From Lachnoclostridium sp. (GTDB taxonomy: Bacteria; Bacillota; Clostridia; Lachnospirales; Lachnospiraceae), in contig JAMPEY010000002.1 of NCBI GenBank assembly GCA_023664665.1, positions 89,468-153,467 of the forward strand: a DNA stretch of 64,000 bases, given 5' to 3'. The stretch's first letter is position 1, and each line of letters begins with the position of its first letter. Made by a program: the position numbers and the translations under genes. Under the pieces are notes generated by a model. It did not search any database. It saw only the letters and a program-made list of their open reading frames with translations, and had not been told where the DNA came from. This document shows positions 26,600-35,802 of the stretch, in pieces.

Positions 26600-27726
26600 G
26601 AGCGGGCGGCGTGTACGGAGATACCGTTGACCGTGATATTGTCCCCCAGAGGGATGACAAGGCACTCCCTGCCTTCCACATTACGGGTTTCTATCAGGTC
26701 CGTGCGTTCAGGATTCACCTTGATGACCACATCGGGGGTTTTCACTTCAAAGCTGCGGGTGTTTATGACATTGCTGGCCAGCAGGGAGGTATCCTCGCCG
26801 GCGGTCTCGTCATAATGGCGCTCGAATTCCAGCATTTTATCGTTGTCGACACCGCTGTTTGCCAGCAGGGTCTTTACTTCATTTTTGTCAAGGGTCAACG
26901 GCTGGGGTTCCTCTTTGTGTTCCTCCACCATTTCGGTCAATTTCTCATGGATATTTTTGACGGTCTCGATATCGCAGGTTTCACCCAGAGTCTCTTCGAT
27001 CAGGGTCTGAAAGGTTTCTTTTTGTCCTCCCGCGGACAAAGGCAGGGGACATCCCAGAAGCTGTTCTACAAAAGTCTCTTTTAATTCTTCCGGATTTTTG
27101 GAATAATACAGGGCGCTGTGAAGGTCGCTTCCCCTGTCGTTGAAAGCGGGGAAGAGAAAGCCTGTCTCCGGCAGTTCCACTACCCAGTCCCTGATGCGGT
27201 TCTGAAAAATATTTTCCATGGCGTTATAACTGAGACCGGGTTTGGATAAGTTGACCGGACAGATACAGGCAAGCAGGTATTCATATACTTCATCGGAGGC
27301 GTCTTCCATTTCCATACCGTCCAACGCCCTGCCCGGCACATCATAGGCGTCATGGATTACCAGGATAAGATAATTTCCCACATATTCATAGGCATCGATG
27401 ATTTTGTCATAGAATGCTTCCAGAAGGTCATCGTCCTTGAGCCTGCTGTCTCTCAGGCGCAGAAGGAATTCCTGGGTACCGCCCCCCGACTCGCTCTCCA
27501 AAGGAAAATCCAGATTCAGCATATTTTTGCCGAGACTGCCGGAAAGACTTTTCTTAAAAATCTCGAAGTATTTAAACATTTCCTCTTCGGGCAGCGCCAG
27601 AAAAGCCTGACTAAACTGTGTCTTTTTGTTTTTTTCTCCGTCTACATAGCATCCGCAGATGCGGGTAATAGAGCATTTTTTTGGTGTAAAAAGTTTTTTC
27701 AGTTCACTGATTTCCTGCTTTATCAT
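26593..27726 (-). CDS. DUF4317 family protein
   Basis: A 377-residue soluble protein matching the DUF4317 family, found mainly in Lachnospiraceae-type Firmicutes; its role is unknown. It opens with MIKQEISELKKLF and a CSITRICGCYVDGEK stretch typical of the family. Acidic helical segments dominate; there is no signal peptide or membrane helix. It converges with the TtcA-like gene with a seven-base overlap of the two ends, and is divergent from the Spo0A-like gene with about 270 bp between. Confidence 0.82.
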   Translation of the reverse strand: MIKQEISELKKLFTPKKCSITRICGCYVDGEKNKKTQFSQAFLALPEEEMFKYFEIFKKSLSGSLGKNMLNLDFPLESESGGGTQEFLLRLRDSRLKDDDLLEAFYDKIIDAYEYVGNYLILVIHDAYDVPGRALDGMEMEDASDEVYEYLLACICPVNLSKPGLSYNAMENIFQNRIRDWVVELPETGFLFPAFNDRGSDLHSALYYSKNPEELKETFVEQLLGCPLPLSAGGQKETFQTLIEETLGETCDIETVKNIHEKLTEMVEEHKEEPQPLTLDKNEVKTLLANSGVDNDKMLEFERHYDETAGEDTSLLASNVINTRSFEVKTPDVVIKVNPERTDLIETRNVEGRECLVIPLGDNITVNGISVHAARSQ

Positions 27727-27908
27727 AAGGTATCCTCAACTTTTCTCGATATAGGTCGGCAGTCCTGCCGCTGTATTTTAATATAACATGCATTTGCATC
27801 ATTTGCCCATATAAAAAATAAATAAAAATTTTGGCGGAAAATTATGGAAAATATGGAAGAAAAACGGAAATCTGCACTGTTTTTTGGCAGAGAAGGGCGA
27901 AAAGTGCG

Positions 27909-27957
27909 ATGAGTTAGTGTTGAAGTGGAAAACAATATCACATTATAATGAGTTAGT
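27909..27957 (+). promoter_or_regulatory. promoter of the Spo0A-like gene flanked by a direct repeat
   Basis: TTGAAG (27920-27925) and TATAAT (27944-27949) are 18 bases apart. The 10-bp repeat ATGAGTTAGT lies at 27909-27918, ending just before the -35, and again at 27948-27957, overlapping the end of the -10. The spacing of 39 bp is close to four helical turns, so both copies face the same side of the helix. Confidence 0.5.
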
Positions 27958-27995
27958 ACGAAATTTCTGATTTTTTAGATATTGGAGGTAGTTTG

Positions 27996-28520
27996 ATGGA
28001 ACGATTAAACATTACAACTACAAAGGATAACGATAAGGTATATAAGATTCTGGGGGATTTGATGAGCGCGGGAAAGGAATTTCAGATTATGATTACGGTG
28101 CCTTCCGGCAAGAACACCGCAGGCGCTCCCACGGGCACGGCGTTAAAGGAGAAAAAGCCTGCGGTGGTGAGAAATCTGGAGCAGGATGTCACGGATATGA
28201 TACATGAAATCGGAGTACCCGCACATATCAAAGGCTATCAATACTTAAGAGAAGCGATTATGATGTCGGTGGACGACCCCGTTATGATAAGTTCCATCAC
28301 GAAGATTCTTTATCCTACCATTGCAAAGCGTTTCCAGACAACTCCCAGCCGTGTGGAGCGCGCGATCAGACATGCTATTGAGGTGGCATGGAGCCGGGGA
28401 AAGATGGAGACCTTGGATTCTTTGTTCGGCTATACCATTGACACCGGAAAAGGCAAACCTACCAACTCTGAATTCATTGCCCTGATTGCGGATAAAATCA
28501 GACTGTCTTATCGGGAATGA
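27996..28520 (+). CDS. Spo0A-type DNA-binding domain protein lacking a receiver
   Basis: A 174-residue protein. Residues about 61-174 are a near-complete Spo0A effector domain: [18 protein letters not shown], then [20 protein letters not shown] with the recognition helix ending AIEVAWSRG, and [19 protein letters not shown]. The phosphoacceptor receiver domain of full-length Spo0A (about 267 residues) is missing; the 60 N-terminal residues do not contain receiver motifs. It probably binds 0A-box-like sites without phosphorelay control, as a competitor or a separate regulator. ATG at 27996 has GGAGG seven bases upstream. Monocistronic. Confidence 0.9.
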   Translation: MERLNITTTKDNDKVYKILGDLMSAGKEFQIMITVPSGKNTAGAPTGTALKEKKPAVVRNLEQDVTDMIHEIGVPAHIKGYQYLREAIMMSVDDPVMISSITKILYPTIAKRFQTTPSRVERAIRHAIEVAWSRGKMETLDSLFGYTIDTGKGKPTNSEFIALIADKIRLSYRE

Positions 28521-28610
28521 GCAAAAAGAAAAATATTGAAGAAACTCTTTCCTCGTTATGAATAATAGTGTATAATAGAATAAAAGAGATATTTATGCGG
28601 AGGGTTTCAA

Positions 28611-30056
28611 ATGAAGAAGATTCTTTTTGTAGCATCAGAGGGAGTACCTTTTATCAAAACCGGCGGTCTTGCGGATGTGGTAGGCTCTCTGCCCAAGTAT
28701 ATTGATAAGAAATATTTTGATGTGAGGGTAATTATTCCCAAGTATGCCTGCATGAAGCAGGAGTTTAAGGACGAGTTAAAGAATGTGACCCATTTCTACA
28801 TGGATTATAACTGGCAGAATATGTATGTGGGCATTCAGGAGACGGTTAAGGACGGCATTCATTATTACTTCATTGACAATGAGGCTTATTTCAACGGCTC
28901 AAAAGTCTATAACGACAGTCCCATATATGAGATTGAGCGTTACGGATATTTCTGCAAAGCCGTGTTGTCTTCCCTGCCCTTAATTGACTTCCGACCGGAT
29001 TTAATCCACTGTCATGATTGGCAGACAGGCTTGATACCGGTGTATCTGAAGGAGCGTTTTCAGGGCAATGATTTTTACCGCGGCATAAAATCGGTGATTA
29101 CGATTCACAATCTGAAATTTCAGGGAAAATGGGATGTGAAATCTGTCAGGAGTATTACCGGGCTTCCGGATTATTATTTCACTCCCGATAAATTGGAAGC
29201 ATACAAGGATGCTAACCTGTTAAAAGGCGGCATTGTATTTGCGGATGCGGTTACTACGGTGAGCGATACTTATGCGGAGGAAATCAAAACTCCGTTTTAC
29301 GGGGAAGGCCTTGACGGACTGTTGCGGGCCCGCAGCCGCGATTTGCGGGGCATCGTCAACGGTATCGACTATGACGAATTTAATCCCGCAACAGACAAAC
29401 ATATTGTGAAAAATTATGACGCCGTTAATTTCCGAAAGGAAAAAGCAAAGAATAAGAGAGCCTTACAGGAAGAATTAGGGCTTCAGGCGGATGACAAAAA
29501 AATGATGCTGGGGCTGGTTTCCCGCCTCACCGATCAGAAGGGTCTGGATTTGGTGGCATATATTATGGATGAATTATGCCGGGACGACATTCAACTGGTA
29601 ATTCTTGGCACCGGTGAGGAGCGCTATGAAAATATGTTCCGTCATTTTGACTGGAAGTATGGGGATAAAGTGTCTGCCAATATCTTTTATTCGGATGGAC
29701 TGTCCCACAAAATTTATGCGGCATGTGACGCGTTTCTTATGCCGTCCCTTTTTGAACCCTGTGGCTTGAGCCAGCTTATAGCCCTGCGCTATGGCACCCT
29801 GCCCATTGTCAGGGAGACCGGCGGTCTGAAAGATACGGTGCAGCCTTTCAATGAGTACGAAGGCACCGGAACAGGCTTTAGCTTCAGCAATTACAATGCC
29901 CATGAGATGCTTGGCGCCATCCGTTATGCGGAACAGATTTATTATGACAGAAAACGGGAGTGGAACAAGATTGTGGATCATGCAATGGCGGCAGATTTTT
30001 CATGGAAGGTGTCTGCCGGAAAGTATCAGGAAATGTACGACTGGCTGATCGGATAA
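28611..30056 (+). CDS. glgA: glycogen synthase (ADP-glucose)
   Basis: GT5 enzyme adding glucose from ADP-glucose to the non-reducing end of alpha-1,4-glucans. 481 residues, standard for bacterial GlgA. The donor-binding KTGGLADV motif lies at residues 16-23, HNLKFQG is present, and the C-terminal FEPCGLSQ motif with the conserved glutamate fits. GGAGGG precedes the ATG, and TATAAT at 28571-28576 may be its -10. Other glg genes are not adjacent. A flippase gene follows after 27 bases. Confidence 0.95.
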   Translation: MKKILFVASEGVPFIKTGGLADVVGSLPKYIDKKYFDVRVIIPKYACMKQEFKDELKNVTHFYMDYNWQNMYVGIQETVKDGIHYYFIDNEAYFNGSKVYNDSPIYEIERYGYFCKAVLSSLPLIDFRPDLIHCHDWQTGLIPVYLKERFQGNDFYRGIKSVITIHNLKFQGKWDVKSVRSITGLPDYYFTPDKLEAYKDANLLKGGIVFADAVTTVSDTYAEEIKTPFYGEGLDGLLRARSRDLRGIVNGIDYDEFNPATDKHIVKNYDAVNFRKEKAKNKRALQEELGLQADDKKMMLGLVSRLTDQKGLDLVAYIMDELCRDDIQLVILGTGEERYENMFRHFDWKYGDKVSANIFYSDGLSHKIYAACDAFLMPSLFEPCGLSQLIALRYGTLPIVRETGGLKDTVQPFNEYEGTGTGFSFSNYNAHEMLGAIRYAEQIYYDRKREWNKIVDHAMAADFSWKVSAGKYQEMYDWLIG

Positions 30057-30083
30057 ACAGGCATTGGTATAGGAGCGGCTTGT

Positions 30084-31799
30084 ATGGCTAGCAGTAACAG
30101 CGGCGGAAGCAAGAATAATTTCATTATGCAGGCAGGGATTCTGGCAATGGCCGGAATCATCACCAGAATCATAGGGCTCCTTTACAGGAGCCCTTTACAT
30201 AGTGTAATCGGTGATCTGGGCATGGGTTATTATCAGTCCGCATATACCTATTACACCATGGTACTGCTGATTTCTTCCTATAGTATCCCTTCGGCAATAT
30301 CCAAGGTAATTGCCCAGAAGCTGGGGGTGAAGGAATACAAAAATGCCCATCGGATTTTCAAATGCTCCCTTGCCTATGTGTTGGTGGTAGGCGGCGCCGC
30401 AAGCTTATTTCTGTTTTTCGGAGCGGGGCTTTTTGTGGAGGAGACGGCGGTTCCCGTGCTCCGGACCTTGGCCCCCACGATTTTTCTTTACGGCATCTTA
30501 GGAGTGCTCAGAGGATATTTTCAGGCGCACAAAAGCATGGTGCAGACATCCATGTCCCAGATTCTGGAACAGATTGCCAATGCGGTGGTCAGTGTGGCGG
30601 GAGCCTATGTTTTGATTCATAGCGCAGCCGGTGCAGCACAGAACGCTGTCCAGATAGCCCACAACGCTGTCCAGACAGCAGAAAACGCTGTCCAGAGCGA
30701 TGTCTGGGATGTGACAAGAGCGGTGAACGGCGCCGTGGGAAGCGCTCTGGGAACAGGAGCGGGGGTGCTGATTGCGCTTTTATTTATGCTGGGCATCTAT
30801 CGGTTAAACAGCAGTCTGATTCATGGTCGGATTAAGCGTGACCGGCACAGAAATGTGGACAGTTACAAAACCATTATCAGGATGATTACCTCTGTGGTAA
30901 CTCCCTTTATTTTAAGCACTGCCATCTATAATTTGAGCAGTTCGGTCAATACCAAGATTTATACGGATTTTTATCCCCGGTTAAAAGAACTTGACATGGT
31001 GGAAATTACCGCAAGGTGGGGCGTGTTTTCCGCGCAGGCATTGACCATATCCAATATTCCCATCGCCTTTGCCTCCGCTATGGCTTCCGCTATGATACCC
31101 TCCGTGGGACAGTTGATTGCAGCCGGTGATGTGGACGGAACCAGACAGAAAATCGGGGTGGGGGTAAAGACAACCATGCTGATTTCCATCCCCTGCGGAG
31201 TGGGACTGTTTGTGTTGGGCAAACCCGTGACAGGGCTTATTTTCCCCAGCGCGGGGGGCGAATCTCTGGAGCTGGCGGGTAAAGCGCTGATGGCATTGGC
31301 TCTCAGCGTGGCGTTCTACGCCCTGTCCACATTGAACAGCTCTATTTTGCAGGGGTTGGGCAAGGTCAATACTCCCATTGTGAATGCGGGAATTGCGCTG
31401 GCAATTCAGACCGCGGTGGGCTGGGGATTGTTAGTTTACACGAATCTGGATGTATATGCCATAGCCATTGCGAATACGCTTTACTCCGGCATTATGTGCA
31501 TCCTGAATCAGGCAGCGGTGCGGCGGGCGGTAGGTTACAGACAGGAACTCAAAAAGACCTTTCTCATTCCTGCGCTGGCGTCTTTGTTCATGGGGGCAGC
31601 CGCATGGGCCGCTTATGAGGGACTGTATCTGCTGACACAGTCGATGAAAATTTCCGTGATACCGGCAGTTTTGATTGCGGTAGTCGTGTATTTTGTCATG
31701 CTGATCGCCATGAAGGGCGTAACTGAGGAAGAACTGCTGGAGATGCCGAAAGGGTATCTGCTGGTAAGAATTGCGAAAAAATGCCGGCTGATAGCGTGA
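30084..31799 (+). CDS. polysaccharide/lipid flippase, MurJ/SpoVB-like
   Basis: A 571-residue MOP-superfamily membrane protein with about 14 hydrophobic segments, of the group including SpoVB and MurJ-like lipid II flippases. It opens with the typical ARG-positive motif GIITRIIGLLYRSPL. It would move lipid-linked saccharides across the membrane; the cargo is uncertain. A lineage-specific insert near residues 184-215 holds three in-frame copies of NAVQ-containing units (AQNAVQIAHNAVQTAENAVQ). The gene converges with rqcH, 11 bases apart. Confidence 0.85.
   Translation: MASSNSGGSKNNFIMQAGILAMAGIITRIIGLLYRSPLHSVIGDLGMGYYQSAYTYYTMVLLISSYSIPSAISKVIAQKLGVKEYKNAHRIFKCSLAYVLVVGGAASLFLFFGAGLFVEETAVPVLRTLAPTIFLYGILGVLRGYFQAHKSMVQTSMSQILEQIANAVVSVAGAYVLIHSAAGAAQNAVQIAHNAVQTAENAVQSDVWDVTRAVNGAVGSALGTGAGVLIALLFMLGIYRLNSSLIHGRIKRDRHRNVDSYKTIIRMITSVVTPFILSTAIYNLSSSVNTKIYTDFYPRLKELDMVEITARWGVFSAQALTISNIPIAFASAMASAMIPSVGQLIAAGDVDGTRQKIGVGVKTTMLISIPCGVGLFVLGKPVTGLIFPSAGGESLELAGKALMALALSVAFYALSTLNSSILQGLGKVNTPIVNAGIALAIQTAVGWGLLVYTNLDVYAIAIANTLYSGIMCILNQAAVRRAVGYRQELKKTFLIPALASLFMGAAAWAAYEGLYLLTQSMKISVIPAVLIAVVVYFVMLIAMKGVTEEELLEMPKGYLLVRIAKKCRLIA
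30634..30700 (+). repeat. in-frame short tandem repeat in the flippase gene
   Basis: AACGCTGTCCAGA occurs three times at about 21-24 base spacing, each encoding NAVQ. It extends a loop between membrane helices. Confidence 0.8.
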
Positions 31800-31810
31800 A
31801 ATTTCATATT

Positions 31811-33562
31811 TTATTCTTCGTCGGCGGTTTTTATGCCGTCAATATTGCTGTCAATTACCATGGAAAAATTGGTATAGTATACCACAAATCCCGGTTTGGC
31901 GCCGTTTGGTTTTTTTACCTGTTTTTTCTGCACATAGTCGATTTCCACTTTTTCCTGATTTCTTCCCTTGGAATAATAGGCTGCCAGCCTTCCCGCTTCC
32001 TCAAAGGTGCTGTCGGGAAGCTCCTGCGCGCCGTTCATCTTTACGATGACATGGGAGCCGGGCAGTTTTTTGGCATGGAACCACCAATCGTTACCGGAAG
32101 CAAACTGAAAGGTCAGTTCATCGTTCTGATAATTATTCTTGCCTACATACATATGAAAGCCGTCGCTGCTGATATAGTGAAAAGGCCTGCTGGTGACTTT
32201 TGCCTTTTTGCCGCCGCCCTTTTTGCGGATATAGCCGCTCTCGGTCAGTTCTTCTTTAATCTGCACCAGATCCTCTTCCAAAAGCGCAATGTCAAGGGAT
32301 GTCATAATGGATTCCAGATGCTCGATCTCCCCTTTGACTTCTTTGGTCAATTTAGACAGCGCTTCATGGGTACGCTTTAATTTTCCATATTTGTCAAAAT
32401 ATTTTTTGGCGTTTTCCGTGGCGGAGAGGGTGGGGTCCAAGGGAATAGTGACCATTTCATTGGTGTAATAGTTCAGCGCCTCTAAAGACTTGTCCCCGGG
32501 CCTGGCATCATAGCCGTAGGTATTGAGAAGTTCTCCGTAGATGCGGTATTTTTCCCTTTTTTCCGTGTCCTGCATCTGGCGAAGCTGCAAGTCGTACTTT
32601 TTGACATTGCGCTCCAGCGCCGTCTGTACAATCCGGCGTAAATCCGAAGATTTCTGGCGGATGCGGGACAGCGTGTTCTTTTCCGCGTAGAAATGCTCCA
32701 ACAGCTCGGAAACAGAAAGATAGGGCACAAGCCTGTCCGTTCCCGATTCGTACATACGGAGGGGGAATGCGGCAAATTCTACGGGCTGCGTGCCGCTGTA
32801 AGCAATATGGGGGGCAAACTGTTCCGCCGCGATAAGCTCCGCCATTTTGCGGGTTTCCTCAAAGAGCATATGATAGTCGGATTCGCCGAAAGCAGCCGTA
32901 GGAAGTTCACCGTCCAGACGGGCCCTGTAGCACAGCTCCTGAGCAAGGATTGGGGAAATGCCCACAAAACTGCCATAAAGGGCCTTGAAAAGGGGCTGGG
33001 GCTTTTGGGATAAGATTTCCCGAAAAGCGGCATAGGATACGGACAAAATATCCGTTTTATCCTGAGTCTGCACCATGAAATAAGGTTTTCCGGGAAGAAC
33101 CTCTCTGACGCTGCTGACTGCGGCGGACACATGCTTGATGCTGTCAATGATTTTATTGTCCTCATCGCAGAAGATAATGTTGCTGTGTTTGCCCATGATT
33201 TCCATAATAAGGGTTTTATGGCGCAAATCCCCCATTTCATCCAGATGCTCCACCGTGATATGGATAATGCGTTCCAAACCGGGCTGGCGGATGTCGGTGA
33301 TGCGTCCGTTTTGCAGATGCTTGCGGAGCAGCATACAGAAATTGGGGGCAGTCATGGGGCTGGGTTTATTGTTTTCGGTCAGATATATCAGGGGGAGGGA
33401 GGCATCCGCAGAAAGAAAGAGCCTCCTCGTCCCGGAGGGCTGCTTAATGGTAAGAAGCAGTTCATCCCCTTCCGGCTGTGCGATTTTGTACAGCCGTCCG
33501 CCGACTAATTCTCTTTTTAACTCTGAAACAATGCAGGAAACAGTAACGCCGTCAAAAGCCAT
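31811..33562 (-). CDS. rqcH: RqcH/NFACT family ribosome quality-control protein
   Basis: A 583-residue cytosolic protein of the NFACT family. In B. subtilis RqcH binds 50S subunits obstructed by nascent chains and directs alanine tailing. Order: NFACT-N (about 1-220), helix-hairpin-helix region, coiled coil (about 285-420) and the NFACT-R domain (about 445-560) with the GNDWWFHAKKLPGSHV motif. Older annotation names it a fibronectin-binding protein; there is no export signal to support that. It is divergent from yicC with its own upstream spacer of 150 bp. Confidence 0.93.
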   Translation of the reverse strand: MAFDGVTVSCIVSELKRELVGGRLYKIAQPEGDELLLTIKQPSGTRRLFLSADASLPLIYLTENNKPSPMTAPNFCMLLRKHLQNGRITDIRQPGLERIIHITVEHLDEMGDLRHKTLIMEIMGKHSNIIFCDEDNKIIDSIKHVSAAVSSVREVLPGKPYFMVQTQDKTDILSVSYAAFREILSQKPQPLFKALYGSFVGISPILAQELCYRARLDGELPTAAFGESDYHMLFEETRKMAELIAAEQFAPHIAYSGTQPVEFAAFPLRMYESGTDRLVPYLSVSELLEHFYAEKNTLSRIRQKSSDLRRIVQTALERNVKKYDLQLRQMQDTEKREKYRIYGELLNTYGYDARPGDKSLEALNYYTNEMVTIPLDPTLSATENAKKYFDKYGKLKRTHEALSKLTKEVKGEIEHLESIMTSLDIALLEEDLVQIKEELTESGYIRKKGGGKKAKVTSRPFHYISSDGFHMYVGKNNYQNDELTFQFASGNDWWFHAKKLPGSHVIVKMNGAQELPDSTFEEAGRLAAYYSKGRNQEKVEIDYVQKKQVKKPNGAKPGFVVYYTNFSMVIDSNIDGIKTADEE

Positions 33563-33651
33563 TTTGCACCTCCCGGACAGATATTTTCAGGCAATGTGTA
33601 TAGTTGTTTTCTATCATATCAGATATTCCGCGAAAAATAAACCCCTTGCCC

Positions 33652-33680
33652 TTGACTGTTTTTTGAAATTATTTTATAAT
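33652..33680 (+). promoter_or_regulatory. promoter of the yicC operon
   Basis: TTGACT (33652-33657), 17-base spacer, TATAAT (33675-33680), 32 bases before yicC. Confidence 0.7.
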
Positions 33681-33712
33681 AAAAAGAAGTATGCAGACGA
33701 AAGAGGATATCT

Positions 33713-34591
33713 ATGATAAAGAGCATGACAGGTTTCGGCAGATGTGAGATTGCCGGAGAAAACAGAACCTTTGCGGTAGAAATCAAATCCGTGAATCATC
33801 GCTATCTGGATGTGAATATCAAAATGCCGAAGAAGCTTAACTATTTTGAGGCGTCCGTGCGTACAAGTCTCAAAAATTATATTTCCCGGGGCAAAGTGGA
33901 TGTATTTATTACCTGTGAAGATTTTGGCGAAAAGGCGTCAAGTGTGCATTATAACCGTGAGCTGGCGAAAGAATATCTGACCTATCTGCGTCAGATGGCG
34001 GAGGAATTCGGTTTGGAGGATGACATACGGGTTTCCACGCTCTCCCGATATCCGGATGTGTTTCAGATGGAAGAGCAGCCCGAGGATGAGGAAGAAATCT
34101 GGAAGGACCTCAAACAGGCAATAGAAGGGGCGGCGGAGAAATTTATGCAGACCCGTATTGCGGAGGGAGAGCATCTGAAAGAAGATTTGACGGAAAAGCT
34201 GGATGCCATGCTGAAGCTGGTGGATTTTATCGAGGAGCGTTCCCCGCAGATTATTGCGGAATATAAGCAGCGGCTTACGGAGAGGGTGAAGGAGCTTTTG
34301 GAGGGCAAAAATTTCGACGAAAGCAGAATCCTCATGGAAGTAACTGTTTTTGCGGATAAAATCTGCGTGGATGAGGAGCTCGTCCGTTTGCGCAGCCATA
34401 TCGAATCTACCAAAAGGACATTGGAAGAAGGCGGAAGCATTGGGCGCAAATTGGATTTTCTGGCGCAGGAAATGAACAGGGAAGCCAACACCATTCTTTC
34501 AAAATCTAATGATTTAGAGGTTTCCAATTGTGGCGTAGAGCTGAAAACAGAGATTGAGAAGGTCAGGGAACAGATTCAGAATATAGAGTAG
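33713..34591 (+). CDS. yicC: YicC/YloC family endoribonuclease
   Basis: A 292-residue protein of the YicC family, recently shown to contain RNA-cleaving members. N-terminal MTGFGR motif at residues 4-9, the SVNHRYLDV segment and the C-terminal DUF1732 region with GRKLDFLAQEMNREANTI are all present. It heads the row yicC-remA-gmk-rpoZ-rimO, a common Firmicutes order. remA follows after six bases. Confidence 0.93.
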   Translation: MIKSMTGFGRCEIAGENRTFAVEIKSVNHRYLDVNIKMPKKLNYFEASVRTSLKNYISRGKVDVFITCEDFGEKASSVHYNRELAKEYLTYLRQMAEEFGLEDDIRVSTLSRYPDVFQMEEQPEDEEEIWKDLKQAIEGAAEKFMQTRIAEGEHLKEDLTEKLDAMLKLVDFIEERSPQIIAEYKQRLTERVKELLEGKNFDESRILMEVTVFADKICVDEELVRLRSHIESTKRTLEEGGSIGRKLDFLAQEMNREANTILSKSNDLEVSNCGVELKTEIEKVREQIQNIE

Positions 34592-34597
34592 GGATTT

Positions 34598-34882
34598 ATG
34601 AATACATTGATTCATATCGGTTTTGGCAACATTGTAAATACAGAAAAAATTATTGCCATTGTCAGTCCGGATTCTGCCCCCATAAAGCGTATGGTGCAGA
34701 GCGCCAAGGAGTCCGGCATGGCGATTGATGCCACGCAGGGGCGCAAGACAAAGTCCGTGCTGGTGATGGAGAACAGTCAGGTGGTACTGTCGGCATTATT
34801 GCCGGAGACCATTGCAGGCAGAGCCAGAAACGGCGCTTCTGACAATGCTGCTTTTTTGCAGGAGGAAGAGGAAAAGCTTTGA
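34598..34882 (+). CDS. remA: RemA-like biofilm matrix regulator (DUF370)
   Basis: A 94-residue DUF370 protein. In B. subtilis RemA is an oligomeric DNA-binding activator of matrix and osmoprotection genes. The family core is clear: HIGFGNIVN at 6-14, SPDSAPIKRM at 23-32 and DATQGRKTKSVLVM. The C-terminal tail is acidic. It ends close to the gmk start; the two genes would overlap by four bases if gmk used the TTG at 34879. Confidence 0.92.
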   Translation: MNTLIHIGFGNIVNTEKIIAIVSPDSAPIKRMVQSAKESGMAIDATQGRKTKSVLVMENSQVVLSALLPETIAGRARNGASDNAAFLQEEEEKL

Positions 34883-34899
34883 AAGGGGTGTTTGAAGAT

Positions 34900-35535
34900 A
34901 TGGCAGAGCGGGGAATACTTATAGTAGTTTCCGGTTTTTCCGGCGCAGGAAAAGGCACTTTGATGAAAAAACTTTTAGATACCTATGACAATTATGCATT
35001 GTCTGTTTCCATGACGACCAGAGCCCCCAGAGCAGGGGAAACAGACGGCGTGGAATACTTTTTTACGGACAAGGAGCATTTTGAAGAGGTGATTGCCGGA
35101 AACGGACTGATAGAATATGCATCCTATTGCGGCAATTATTACGGAACGCCCAAGGCTTATGTGGAGGAAATGTTAAACGCCGGCAGGGATGTTGTTTTGG
35201 AAATAGAGATTCAGGGCGCGTTAAAGGTCAGGGAGCGGTTTCCTGAGAGCCTGCTTTTGTTTGTGACGCCTCCCGGTGTGGAAGAATTGGAGCGAAGGCT
35301 CAGAGCGCGGCAGACGGAGGATGAGGATGCGATTCAAAGGCGTCTTGCCCGTGCATATGAGGAATCACAAGGCATGGACGCCTATGATTATATAGTAGTA
35401 AATGATGATTTAGATGCCTGTGTGGGAGAGATTCACAACATTGTCAATGCGGCGCGGAAGGCTCCCACCCGTAAAGCCGAATTTATCAAGAAAATCAAAG
35501 AGGAGCTGGAAGCTTTCTCGAAAGGAGCAGAATAA
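34900..35535 (+). CDS. gmk: guanylate kinase
   Basis: Phosphorylates GMP to GDP with ATP. From ATG 34900 it has 211 residues, the usual length. The P-loop GFSGAGKGT is near residues 12-20, with the TTRAPRAGE GMP-binding motif after it. GAAAGGGG lies 10 bases upstream of this ATG; a TTG at 34879, seven codons earlier, is possible. rpoZ starts two bases after the stop. Confidence 0.95.
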   Translation: MAERGILIVVSGFSGAGKGTLMKKLLDTYDNYALSVSMTTRAPRAGETDGVEYFFTDKEHFEEVIAGNGLIEYASYCGNYYGTPKAYVEEMLNAGRDVVLEIEIQGALKVRERFPESLLLFVTPPGVEELERRLRARQTEDEDAIQRRLARAYEESQGMDAYDYIVVNDDLDACVGEIHNIVNAARKAPTRKAEFIKKIKEELEAFSKGAE

Positions 35536-35536
35536 A

Positions 35537-35776
35537 ATGTTACATCCGTCTTATAGTGATTTAATGAGTGTGGTAAATAACGAATTGGAAGAGGGAGAGA
35601 GACCTTTGGTGACCAGCCGTTATTCCATTGTGATGGCAACCGCAAAGAGAGCCAGACAGATTATCGCAAGGGAGGAAGATCTGACGGCAAAGCCGGGAGA
35701 TAAACCTTTGTCAATGGCAGTGGATGAATTGTATGAGGGCAAGGTTAAAATTATAAGCGGCGAGACGGAAGAGTAG
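35537..35776 (+). CDS. rpoZ: RNA polymerase omega subunit
   Basis: A 79-residue protein with the omega-family core: YSIVMATAKRARQI around 27-40 and KPLSMAVDELYEGKV near 55-69. Omega helps assemble and stabilise beta-prime. AAAGGAG lies nine bases before the ATG. The position right after gmk is the standard Firmicutes arrangement; priA, often next, is absent here and rimO follows. Confidence 0.93.
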   Translation: MLHPSYSDLMSVVNNELEEGERPLVTSRYSIVMATAKRARQIIAREEDLTAKPGDKPLSMAVDELYEGKVKIISGETEE

Positions 35777-35802
35777 ACGCTTGGCATTAAGAAAGGCTGC
35801 CT

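Noticed and set aside
26611..27084. 157-codon plus-strand open frame inside the DUF4317 gene
   Set aside because: It is a shadow of the conserved minus-strand gene.
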